Assembly: GCF_030867145.1 (NCBI RefSeq)
Contig: NC_134433.1
Coordinates: forward strand, 16,713,896 to 16,777,895
DNA length: 64,000 nt
Direction of reading: 5' to 3'
Source of the DNA: Opisthocomus hoazin
Taxonomy: Eukaryota > Chordata > Aves > Opisthocomiformes > Opisthocomidae
A model generated the notes under the pieces. It was not told the origin of the DNA. It made no database searches and saw only the letters and a program-made list of their open reading frames with translations. Each line of letters opens with the position of its first letter. Positions within the stretch are counted from its first letter, which is position 1. Positions 35,801 to 47,800 of this stretch are shown here, one piece after another. The position numbers and the translations under genes were made by a program.

Positions 35801-38800
35801 GGACACAGCCCCAAGAACTGGCAGGGCAAGCCCAAGGCAGGATCAGGGTCACTATCAACTTTTGATCAGTAACAACTGTGACAGGGAGCCTTCTAAAAAT
35901 CGGACTCCTCTAGCCACATCCTCCAAAGCACATTTTCTTAGTATTTCTATCACATCAGAGTAGCACCGACACGGCAAGAGGACACGAAGCTGACGCCAAC
36001 CTCCTGATGCTGTACGAGACAGCTCCAAAGCCCCCCTCGCTGACCATTTTGCCACCTCTGGGCCGCACAGCTCTGCGCAAGACGGGCTGAACGCCGCTGG
36101 GCTGCGGCACACACAGCCACTGTCGCCTTCTTGCCATCATTTGTTCGCTATTTTAGTCGGTCAGTAACTGCTCCAGTGTAATTTTGGACTATCGACACAC
36201 ACCTTGCTACCGCTAACGAGAACAGGGACCCAAACCACCCTGCTGGCGTGGCCACGGGGCACTGCCAGGCTCCCAGGGAAGAGCAAAAATCCAACTCAAA
36301 CCCAGCAGTCGTGATGTCAGGGGGGTTTCTGATTGTTTGTGGGCTTTACTGTGTTTGGAAGGAAGGTGACTTCTGCCACACCACACACCAGAAAGCCCGT
36401 GCAGCCCCGCCGCGCTGCCCACCGCTCCGTCACGCCACGCGCTCTCGCCTCCCGGGCTGCCCTCTGACAGCGGCTACAGCCAGCCCGAGCCACGGCCCCG
36501 AGCAGCCCGCAGCACAGCGTCGCCGCGACGCCGCGCTCGGGCTGCTTTGGCTGGTACAACCTCCAGTGCTTCCTTAACTGCTACCGAAGTGACAGCCGTA
36601 TGATAGATGTAGATTCTCTAACAATTAAATAAGTACATGCAAGACTCATAATTCTGTTTACCCTTTCCAAACCCTTGTGTATGAGTCACAAGTGAGACAC
36701 TGTTAAAAAAAAAAATCAGCATCCCTCTTGGCAAAGGTTAAGAGACAGCTTCCACTCCCCCAGCAACGCTCAGACATGGGGCACTTCTAAACACTCTCTT
36801 GCACTCCCCATTCCGCGGCCACTCCCGCAAACGAAACCCCGCTGCCGGCTCTCCGGACGGAGCCTGCCCTCAGGGAGATGGTGCTGCGGCTGGGGAGGGA
36901 CAGCAGAGGACCCGATGTCGGCAGAGGACCCGATGTCGACCATCGGCCCACACCAGTTCTGGCGGATGTGCCAGCTTGAGTACCAAACTCTCCGATTCAG
37001 GAAGGGAATCCCACATTTCTTCTGCTCAATGACCACGCAAACTACCCAACGGGGAAATGACGTCAGCGCTGCTGCGTGCTCGGCGCAGCCCAGGCTGCGT
37101 GCTGGGAGCTATCGAGACTTGCCTGGAGCGGGCGGTCTGTCTGCCTGGCTCGGGCTGGCACGCCGAGCGCCAAGGGCCTGGCAGCTCTCGGAGCACCCCT
37201 CCGCCTCTCAGGCCGAGCACCCCATCTCCCGCGTCGATGTGCCCCGATGTCGTGCCTCTGAAGCTGACGTCAACCCCTCAGTGACTCCATCAAGGGCAGG
37301 AACCAGACCCTGCACTTGCTGTGCACGAACAGCTCCCACCGACTCCAGCGGAAGATCAGCCCCGCGTCCTAATTCTTGCCCATTTCGCATTTTTAAGCAG
37401 GTTCCAACTTGCTTTGCTAAACCTCATTTTTTAAAGGTCTTCTTTCTCTTCTCTTTCTGAAATCTACAGATGACACCACGTTCCATGACCACAGCCTATT
37501 GCTGCTGGTACCCTTTATTATTAGCAAGGAAATACAGGCTAATTAGACAAGATGGAATCAATTGCTCAGGTCAGGCAAACACCACGAAGCAGCACTGCTC
37601 GGCAGGCGAGTGCCGTTCACAGGAGGAGGCACTGCGAGGACTCACGGACCCGGTTCTTACTAGGCGAGATTTACAGAGGACCAGTATCTTCACCTGGCAG
37701 CTGGCATAGGCTAAAAAAGTCACAGCTACACTTTGCCAGGTGGGGAACTTCACCGGCCTCAGCACAGCCTGGCTTGTGCATTTTGATCAATAATCCAGCC
37801 ACCGCAGTCCCGGAATGTAAACGAGCTCTGTTCTTTATACAGGATCGAATGCAAACATCAGACACGCGGGGTTTCTGTCTGCGGCACAGCACCTCCCGGC
37901 ATCGGGAACCGGCACGTGTGCAGTGTCCTCCTCTACCACCCAACACCCAAACCCTAACTTCAGCATTGCCGCGGGGCCTCAGAAATCCACCAGTCTTGGT
38001 CTGATCCTCTACACTAGACAGGGAGGAATTATTGTGTTCAGGCACTGATAAAGCAACCAGTAAATAAAAACACACCCAAAGAAGAAGAGATGCTCTGGTT
38101 ATTAACGGGAAAATGGAACAAATGTGAAAACAGTATCTGACCTGTTCACGTGCCCGCGAGACCAGCTCAGAACGGACTGCACACAGGATTTTTCACATGC
38201 ACTGCTTAGGCACCCCTGGACAGTACTTTGCACACATTCTGCCCCTGAGGGAGTCGATTCTGTTGTTTATTGCTGGCACAGATAAGAAACTGCACGACTT
38301 TTGGGTGCACAGCGTGTTCCTTCAGGCAGTCTGAACAGCCAAGAGGCGGCCAGGTGAGGATAGGCTATTTGAACATCTCACACAAACAATTAGCGCTCCT
38401 GACGAGCACAGGTAAGTCCGGTCACAAGGGATTTCTCCTCCTGGCAGGAAGTCAGGAGTCGGCTCTGTAATTTATTGTTTCTCTTGCCCAGCGTCCTGCG
38501 CTCCCGGCTCAGTCGGGCGGCCGCCGGGAACACCCCGCGGGGGCCGCAGAGGCGGCAGCAGGGCTCACGCCGCGCACCGCGGCGACAGGAGGAAGCAGGC
38601 ACACGGGAAGGCAAAACGCCCGACGCGCTCGTGCAGAGCCACGGAGCCAGCCTCCTGCCTCGCAGTGCAACGACCGATGGCGACGCGTCCCCTGCGCAGG
38701 ATCACGGTCTTCGTTTATGCAGGGACAGGGTCCGTTCTCCGCCTGGGTAATCGCTTCTCCCCCACCGCCCACCTCACACGCACACCCACGGGCTGAGTCT

Positions 38801-41800
38801 GCTGAACTACTGGTTTTCTTTCCATCCGACAACGACCTGAGACCTATGAACTTCTGTCCTTGCTCCAACTTCAGTCTAAAGCAGCTACATATGACAAAGG
38901 CAAACAACATCGAGCGGGCAGCGGTGACCTAGCCAGCAGGTCGGCTGAGGCCACAGCCCGGCCACGTGACGAGGAAGCCGGCGTTTGGAATCAGCTGAGG
39001 AAATTAGGCACGCTGCCCTCAAAATGAACAATGCAGGAACTGAAGTGGGAATCTAAAGAGATGTCACTTCCCTGGAGTCCAGCACACCTCCATGGTTTTT
39101 TAGCACTAGCATTTTTTTTTAGCTCCTGAGAGAGGCACCAGACCACCGAAACTGCGAGGTGCTGGTTCCGCTCACTGCGAGGAGCCGGGAGGGAGCTGCA
39201 GCCCAGCGCCTGCCCCAGCCCTGGAAGGGGAAGATTTCCAGCATGAAGATGGAGACGACTTTACTTCGGCAAAATACTTCTCTGGCGGCTGGTGTCCAGT
39301 CCAAGGGACAGCAAGCGCCCTGCAGCCCGTTCACACGCGCAGTCTCGTGACTTTTAACTGGCTTTGCCACTCGTTTATACACTGCTCTAAGCGCAGACAC
39401 TTAGAGAAGTGCAGAAAAATCCAAAGCTTGGTTTGCGACAGGCGATTCCTGGGAAGACTACAGGCGTGGCCCGAGAGCCAAGCCTTGCTCCAGCCCCCGC
39501 CGGGTCAGCGGGACGTGGGGTACAACGTCAACCCCAGCTCCAGGGGCAGAAGGAAACTCTGCCCCTCCTGCCCCCTCCCGAGGCCGGGAAGGATCTGTAA
39601 CACCACCCATCTGGCGTAAGCTCATCACCGCCGTTCTCCATCTCCAAGACTACAAGCATCAAGGAGGACTGGTAAATGACTTTCTATGAATTTGTAAGCA
39701 AACAGATTTCTCAGAGCAAAGACTCCTCTGTAGGACCAAGGCCCAACATCTATCACCACAGAACAGCCCCCAGCACTTCGGCGAGCATCTAAGCAGCACA
39801 CAGTTTGGATCACAGCGGTGCCCTGCTTCGCAGACTTCACAGAAGTCTCTTGCAGGCCCTGGGCAGCTCAGCTTTGCCCAATGTTTTGTAACCACACTGA
39901 TATTCAGTCAGCATTTGACTGTGGTTATAGTGGGGAAACCAGCAAACAAGCAGGACTGGCAGCGCGATCTGCACCCTGCCCGGCTGCGGCTGTGCTGCTC
40001 CCGCGCTGCCGCATTTCGGCTGTCCCGATGTCACCCGGCGAGCCCACCGCCTGCTCGTCACCTTACCCTAAACGTGAAGAGAAAATAACCCCGAAACGGG
40101 AAGGGCTTCAGGTACCGCGGTGACAGGCACAGCTTGAGGACACAGCAGAGAAAACAGCCCTGCGGAGTGGCACCCGTTACCTTCCACCCAGGACGATCAC
40201 AACGTGTCCCCGGGGCAAGGCAGCCTTCGAAGAGAAGCAAATCGCAACACCCAGCTGCACCCACGTCCTGCCTACGAGCTGCCCGGCGTCTCCTGCACAG
40301 AGCTCCGCTCCTCGCCACGCCAGCAGCGCCTTCGCCAGCACCGGCACCGTGCGGTGCAGCTCCCTCTCGCCAGCACCAGCACCGGCACCAGCGCGGTGCA
40401 GCTCCCTCTCGCCGGCACCAGCACCGGCGCAGCGCGGTGCAGCTCCCTCTCGCCAGCACCAGCACCGGCACCAGCGCAGTGCAGCTCCCTCTCGCCAGCA
40501 CCAGCACCGGCACCAGCGCGGTGCAGCTCCATCTCGCCGGTACCGGCACCACGCGGTGCAGCTCCCTCTCACCGGCACCGGCACCAGCGCGGTGCAGCTC
40601 CCTCTCGCCAGCACCAACACCGGCACCAGCGCGGTGCAGCTCCCTCTCACCGGCACCGGCACCAGCGCGGTGCAGCTCCCTCTCACCGGCACCGGCGCAG
40701 CGCGGTGCAGCTCCCTCTCACCAGCACTGGTTCCCACTCCTGGCGTGGCTCTCTGGCGAGACGACGGGCTTGTCCTGCCTGCTGTCTGCCGGGGATGCCG
40801 CTTCGGCAGTGGGTGCTGCCTGCCGCAGCCGAGGGGACGGGGCTCGGCTCTCCCAGAGCAAACTGCGTTTTCTTCCCACTGCTTGTTTTTCCACGTCACT
40901 TCGTGCATCTTGGAAACTTTCCAGAGGCTTCCAGCGCTTTCACTCGTGTTTTGCAGGGAGGGAAGAGAAGAACGACGGACGAGGTGGCCACGTAACGCGC
41001 TTCGTCACAGGCTCTGCCGCGCGGGACCGGAGCCCACCCCGCTGCCGTGACCCGCAGGGACAGCTCCCTCAGCCCAGCACAGCACAACAGCCTACACCGC
41101 CCAGAACCGAATCACCATTTAAAAGGATTATTAACTTCCAGCTGCATTCAGCCTAATTTCCTTTGTGCAACAGTGTGTTTAATTGCAGAGATTCTAATTT
41201 ACTGTTGCAGAGCACAAGCCCAACTCTAAGCATAAATTAAAATGACAGCTCCATGGGAAGTTTGGAATTTAACTTTCTGACTTATCTGATTTGATGCAGA
41301 TACAAATATTTAAATCCAGCCAAGGCAACAAACAGCCTGTTTCTAAGAAGTTCCAGCTGGAATGAGGAAAAAGAACTTTGCAGGAAGAGAGGCTGCAACA
41401 ATTAGTGGATTAGCGCGGCGTCACGCTCCTCGCGGGCACAGACCGTCAGCTAAGCAGAGCTTCAGGGCCAGCACGCGGCACTGCTCCTCTGCAAGACTCC
41501 TCTGGGTTTGGTTTTTTGTGGTTTTCCCTCCTTTGGTGAACAAGTACTTTGCTACACTGAGAAGAGGAGTCGATTTTAAAATCTCTGTACAATTCCCCTG
41601 TTCTCTTTGCAAGGAGGGAGGTAAGCACCACGCCTGTCGAGGGAAACGCACCGAGTCTGGGGGGAGATTCGCTGCCAAGAAGGCAACGCTTCGTTTATTC
41701 TTTCTTGTAATCACGACCCACGCTGCGCCCAGGCCGGGATTCGCCTCGCCCTGCCCGAGCTGCGAAGAGGGGTCCGCAGCCCCAGGGCAGCGGCGAGAGC

Positions 41801-44800
41801 ACCCGCAGGCGGCTCATCCCCTCCCACCCTGACGCACCTTACTTCTGTTGAGGCAGAGTGAAGCTACACTCAAACCGAATTTAAAAAAAAAAAATAATTT
41901 TTAATTTTGCACTCTGATAATTCCCACCAGATTTCTAAAAATGCGTTTTCTCAGGCAAATAAACAGAGTGCTCAAACTTGTAGCGTAACCGCGTCCCACC
42001 CACACCCAGCCCCTTCCTGCGAGGGGGAAGCTGGGGAGACAACACTGCGCCAGGAGAGTTCCCCTTCTCCGCAGGGAGACCGGTGGGAGAGGTGGGGGGC
42101 TGCTCCCCGCAGCCAGCCCGGAGGGGACGCGGGCCGGCAGGGAGCTCCCGAGCCGCCGGCACGGCCGCGGTTCCTCCCGCCAGCCGCACGCCCGCGGAGC
42201 ACGGCGGCAGCACCGCCGGCAAGCCGGGGCCGCGCAGGTACAGCCACCGACGGTGCGACGGAGCCCGGCACCAGGACGCGAACACTGCGACGTCAACCCG
42301 CAGAGCTTCTGCATTTTCCCTTCACTGAGCGGTTAAACGCTCTGCAACCACACCAGGCCGAGACCCCCCGGGCCGTGGGCACACAGAGCGGCGCGGGCAC
42401 GGCGGGGCAGTCAGGTTGACGGAGCAGACCCCGGCCACCGCGATTCCCAGAACGGGTCCTCGTGGGGAAACGCACCTCAGAGGCGGCACTGAAAGACGTC
42501 TTCAGTGGCAGAAGCTTCAAGGAAACAAAACGCAGCTCTGCATCTGCGAATACCTTCCGGACCACCCTAAAAGCAGTTTACACTTCCTAAGATGACGTGA
42601 CAGGAGTTTAATTCTCCGCGATTTATGGAGATCTTGGGACACTCGCTTGCAGGTAGCACCAAACCGCACCGCGCCTAAGCCTCCAAGCACTTCACAACGG
42701 ATCCAGAGAAGAGGGAGACGAAGAATCGGCCATTCCCACCGTCATCCTCAGAGAGGATTTCCAGCCATCTTCCACAGGCGCAGACTGAGAACGCTGCTCA
42801 CGGATCGGTCTGCACCTGCATCAATATTCACAGCACAGAAACGGCTCCGTTCGCGGCACCCTGACTCCGGACTCGGCTCCCGAGCGCGAGAGCGGGTGAC
42901 GGGATCACTCCATCTCCCGCGCTGCCAGCGGAAGCTCGCTTCTGCCGACAGCAGCCGGCCTGAAATCCAGCGAAAGGCTCGGGTCTTTTCTACGCCCACC
43001 ACGCTGCCACACAACCACATCTCCAAAACCGACCTTCTCAAGCAACATAGATTTTTTTTTTCCCTTTTCTTTGCCATCCTCCGGTGGCCGAGTGCCATCA
43101 GAATTTGCCCCAACCAAAGGCTCTGCAAGGGAGGTCACCGGTGGAGACTAACGAGAAAGGCTGAGCTGGTCTAATTACTGACTCTCCAAAGTAAAGTGGA
43201 TGCAAGCAGCCAGCACCCAGCACTTCTGAACATAGGAATGAAACGGTATTTGAGAGGGCCCGAGGAAAATGGGAAGAAAGCAAGGAAAAAAGATGACGCT
43301 TTACTGTGGAAAAGCCCACTGTGAACCGTCCTCAGCACCCTTTATTCCAGCCCAAACAGATGAGGTCTAAAGGCTCTCTTTACGTGCACTACAAATTTAG
43401 CAACTCTTCCATTTTCCAGATGAATTTTAATTGCATTACATGCTATTGATTTCACAGTCACAGAGGACATCTCTCAATTTCTTCTGTGCTACCATTAACC
43501 ACTTCTACTAATTTTAAAGACAGAAAACATGCTGGTTAAGAACAAATCAACGCACAAAGTTGACAAAGCGGTGTGAAACGTGAGGTAAACAAGCAGACAC
43601 TAATCCTCCCTTCACCCAACCTACAAACACCACAAGTGAACGTTACCTTTACCTCCCCGGCTCAGCGTGGTACCCCATCCGCCCACAGCTTCACGCTGCA
43701 AGCCCAAATGCCAGTCTTTCCCTGCCTCCGAGCAGACGACCTGTACTTCCATCTCCACCTCACCACAGCTCTGAGACACTCAGAGCCCTCACGGCAGTCT
43801 GTCTGTTTTGGTTATGCAGACAGAAAACCTCCCCAAAACAGAGGGATTAAAATTCACCGTGGACCAAAAGGGAGCAGCCTGTTTCTACAGCCGGCAGGTC
43901 CCTCTTCAGGCTCCTCTGAGTTATCTGAACTATCTGCCCACTGCGTCACCGCTGCTGGTTAGCTAGGACCTTCCAGAGTAAGGACTGCATGAAGCAAGCA
44001 TTCCTAGAAGACCCAAATCCTCTAGGAATCTAATGCTTATACCTGACCATGCTCACACAGGAGGAAAAGGAGGAATGGGAGTTTTTCTCTCCCCTTTTTC
44101 CTTTGCACTACAGGAAAAAGATAAGTAACTCGGTTTAGGCAAAGTTAGCACCGTTCTCTGGTTTCAGCCGGCAGCAACGCGAGCGCCGCACGTACCTGGA
44201 TGTATCGCAAGGCACTCCTTAGGATGCTGAGGTTTGAGGTCTTCTTGTCGTCCACGTTGGGGATGTTGCGTTTTAACGTCTCAAAGCATTCTTTCAAATG
44301 CGCACGTCTAAAGAAAGCACAGGTGGTTGGTCAGCTGGTGGGAGCACACACCAGAAATCAATTTAGCAGAGGGCTAGAGCTTAATTTGGGCCTTCATCCA
44401 GCAAAGCACTCGCACATGTGCATAGCAGAGACCAGACTACCTGCACGCTTACAGCTGAGCCAGCCCGGGCCAGCAGAAAGACTACGGGGTTGGGTGCCTG
44501 GATTCCAGACCCAGCTTCGTTCGGAAACCACCGTGCCATCTTCAGTGAAATCCCTCATCTCCCCGTGCTGTTGCTTCCACTTTCACCGTATTTCCGATTT
44601 AGCTGGTGAGACTGGTGAGAGTTTTGGATCAGGAACTGGTCTTTATTCTGCATTCACGCTGTAGACTGGCCCCTGACCCTGGCTGGTTTCTTACTTCAAA
44701 TCAAAAGAGAAGTTACACCGTTATGCACGTGGGGATTTACTTTGCGGGATCAGGGCTTTTCAGGGTTATTGTAACGCAATTGTGCAGTTAAGTAAAATAC

Positions 44801-47800
44801 ACTGGGAAGCAAGAGATGCAGAACTGAGCTGTAAGAAACCAAAGCAATATTGCAAGATTCATCAAAAGGTCACTAAGAATTTTGTTCAGGTTATTTGTTA
44901 AAAAACAAACAAACAAACAAAAAAAGCCAAGCCAAATAAATATTGACAGACCATAAGCCAAAAAAAAAAAAAAAAAGAAAAAAAAAAAGAAGGGGAATTA
45001 CAATTAAAAAATCAAACCCCTGGCTTTCTACGCACCTGTTCTTCTCCAATTTATTATGTACTTCCCTGGTCCCAACCCTGTAACCCAAACAGAACAAAGA
45101 TAAACTCAGTGTCAGGTTGCAAACTACCGCCATTCCACCTGCGCCCCAGCAGCGTCCGTGTCTCCAGGCTACGCAGGTAAGCACCAACAAGCACGGTGTG
45201 CCGGCATCGCTGGTTTGGTATCAGTGCTGTATATGTTTCCACCTATACTGTGCCAGGATCAAATCCATACTTCACATGCGTATTAGATGGGATAAGCATT
45301 ACGCACGCACTGCACACATGATACAAACAGTACCACGTGTGTGTGTACACACAGACACGGCCGCTGTCAACACAGGGAAAGACACGAAGGACGAACTGCA
45401 CGTATTTATACGGTACCAGATCGCCCAGATTCTGCCCCATTTCTGATCCGCGCCTGCACTCCAGCGGGGTAAGCTCTATGCAGTTTCAAATTAAAATGTA
45501 TGGGACTTGGCAGACATACTTCAAACCGCTTTAGTTTTTCACTGTGCCTGAAATAACACAGCTGAGCATAAATATGGAGTGAAGTAATCCAGGAATCCTC
45601 CAGCCACTGCTAACGGAGGAACCAGCGCGAGCTTCTGGGTTTTGGGGTTTTGGTCTGTCCCCACCCTCCGAATCAGAGGAATACTTTCAGGAAGAGGCAA
45701 ACAAATTCACGTTATCTTAGTTTGTCAGCTACAGTGGTGATAAAGTACATTAGTAGACACGTGGAGATTTCAGGTATCTCCCACACACTCTGCAAAGTAA
45801 TTATTTACCTTTGGCTGAAAATACACGGACACTGAGGGGAGTATTTCAGGAGGTACGCTAATATTCAATAAATATTCAGGTATTTAAAAACAAATAATTG
45901 ACAGCCTTTTCCCATGAAACACTCACAGGCTGAAAAAGACATCTTTTCTGTGCTTGTGTCTAGAGGGGTAATTCCGGGGAGACACGGAGCGTGCACCTTG
46001 GGACAACCCACCCCAGCGCATTTCAGGACACCCCTGCAGCTCGCTCAGCGTCAGACAGGTATTTTCCCTGTCTGCCTCTGCCAAGAGCCCCAGCAATCCT
46101 GCACGGTGAAACGCTCCGCTCCCGGCCCCGAGGCACGGCGATGCCGCAGCCTGCGACGGGCGACAGCCCTCCCAGCGCCCCGGGAGCAAGGCTCGGTGTG
46201 ACGGCCCCAGGGCAGCATGCTGGGCGGGCACAGCTCCCCGCAGCCGCCGCTGGTACCCACGGGCCACCAGAAAGCCCCTCCACACCCCTCCGAACCCACG
46301 CAGCAGCGTCAGTGACACGTTCGCTTGATCAAAGCACAAATACACTCCTGGTTTCTGCAGCGGAGCGTTTTGCAGACAAGCTCTAACGATCACAACCTGT
46401 CTTAAAGGAATTACACTGGCATTTTACAAAGGCCATTATCTTCACAAATTCTTCTCTACACTACTTTCGCTGTTTCCTTCTGTGCGTTTTGGGATCTCCA
46501 CATGCCAAAGGACACGAGGAACCCTTACTTTGTCCACTCCATCGTACATCTCTTCCTGCTCCCACAATGATACTGAAGCTACCACTCCTTGCACGGAGGC
46601 CGTCGCCAGGGAAGGGCAGTGCCAACCCACAGCCCCGGCTGCTGCTCCGCTCACAGCTGGGTCACGGCAGTTCGGCATGACAGCTCGGAGCCAACGCCGT
46701 AAGGACCCGAGGACCTGGGGGAAAGGAAGCCAGCTGCCACCTCCTGCCCTGCCGACACATTCAAAACACCGAGCTCCGTCCAGGAGTGAGCAAACGGCAA
46801 GGCCAGATTTTGGCCTGGCTGAGACGTCTCCCCGAGCAGGTCGCTCGCCCGGCAAGGACCGCGTTCTGTCTGTCTCTTCTGCCGGCACTCGCTCAGGCCG
46901 GGTGGACGGGGTGACTGGCAGGGCCCCAGCTCCGCCGGGTCCGTCTCTGCGCAGCAGCCTGCGCCGGCCTGGAGTGGGACAAGGCTGCGGCCGCCACGCT
47001 GGCATTCTGTCCAGCAGCGTCTCCTCTGACCTCCCGAGCGGATCCCCACCCTCCCTGAAACCTGGGGTGCATTTCCTTTGGGGCACTGAACTGGCAAAGC
47101 AGAGAGCGACTTTCCGCCCAGGCTCCGCGGGAGCAGCACGCCGTTCCGAACACCGCCGCAAAGAGGGATCTGCCAGCTGCAGGCGGCGGGGAGAACGGTC
47201 AGAGGGCAGGACAGCATGGCCTGGCAGGAAAGACCGAACAGATCCAGGTCATTTATCCTGCAGGAAGGAAGACTGAGGGGCCAGGGGAAACAGGTAGCAG
47301 CTTGCTGCAAAGAAGGGAACGATTTGTTCTCCCAGGTCCACAAGAAATAACGCCAGACTACGCATTAGGATACCCGTGGTCTGGAAACAACCGCCTAAGG
47401 AGAAGACAGAGTCTGCACCAGCCAAAGTCCTCAAGAACAAGTCAGACAAACACTAACCTGGAGCAACATCAGAGCCACAAGGCCCGTCCGGGGGTGCGGA
47501 CAGACTGAACGGCCTCCAGTCCCTTCCCGCTGCGGGAGCTCTGAGCAAGCAGGAGGCCCTCAGCACTTACAGCCCGAAGAACAGGGAACAGCAGCCAAGG
47601 TGATCTCTGACCCGGGAAACAGAACCTCCCCGATCACATCCCAGATTTCAACAAAGTTCCTGCAAGCAACCTGCTGCTCGATTCCCTGACCAGTATAAGC
47701 AGAGATCTTTCGCCAGAGGTAATACCAGATGCCACCCAAGATCAGCCGGGCAGCACTGGGACTTGCTTCCTAACACAGTCCCGGCTTGGAAAAAAATCCT

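Larger units (their letters stand above)
25671..44195 (-). other. MNT intron 4, 18.5 kb
   Basis: Donor GTACGT, acceptor CTTCAG. It separates the HLH exon from the zipper exon. Mostly GC-rich non-coding sequence with chance open frames on both strands. Recognisable contents: a minisatellite (40351-40737), an 18-bp duplication (36903-36938), an AT-rich inverted repeat (28575-28598), a CACGTG site (38963-38968), and AT-rich islands at about 30940-31260, 33505-33860, 36575-36715 and 41100-41340. No full transposon recognised. Confidence 0.9.

Noticed and set aside
40134..41156. Open frames on both strands through the minisatellite (up to 340 codons)
   Set aside because: They exist because the tandem unit has no stop; the predicted peptides are simple repeats of the unit.
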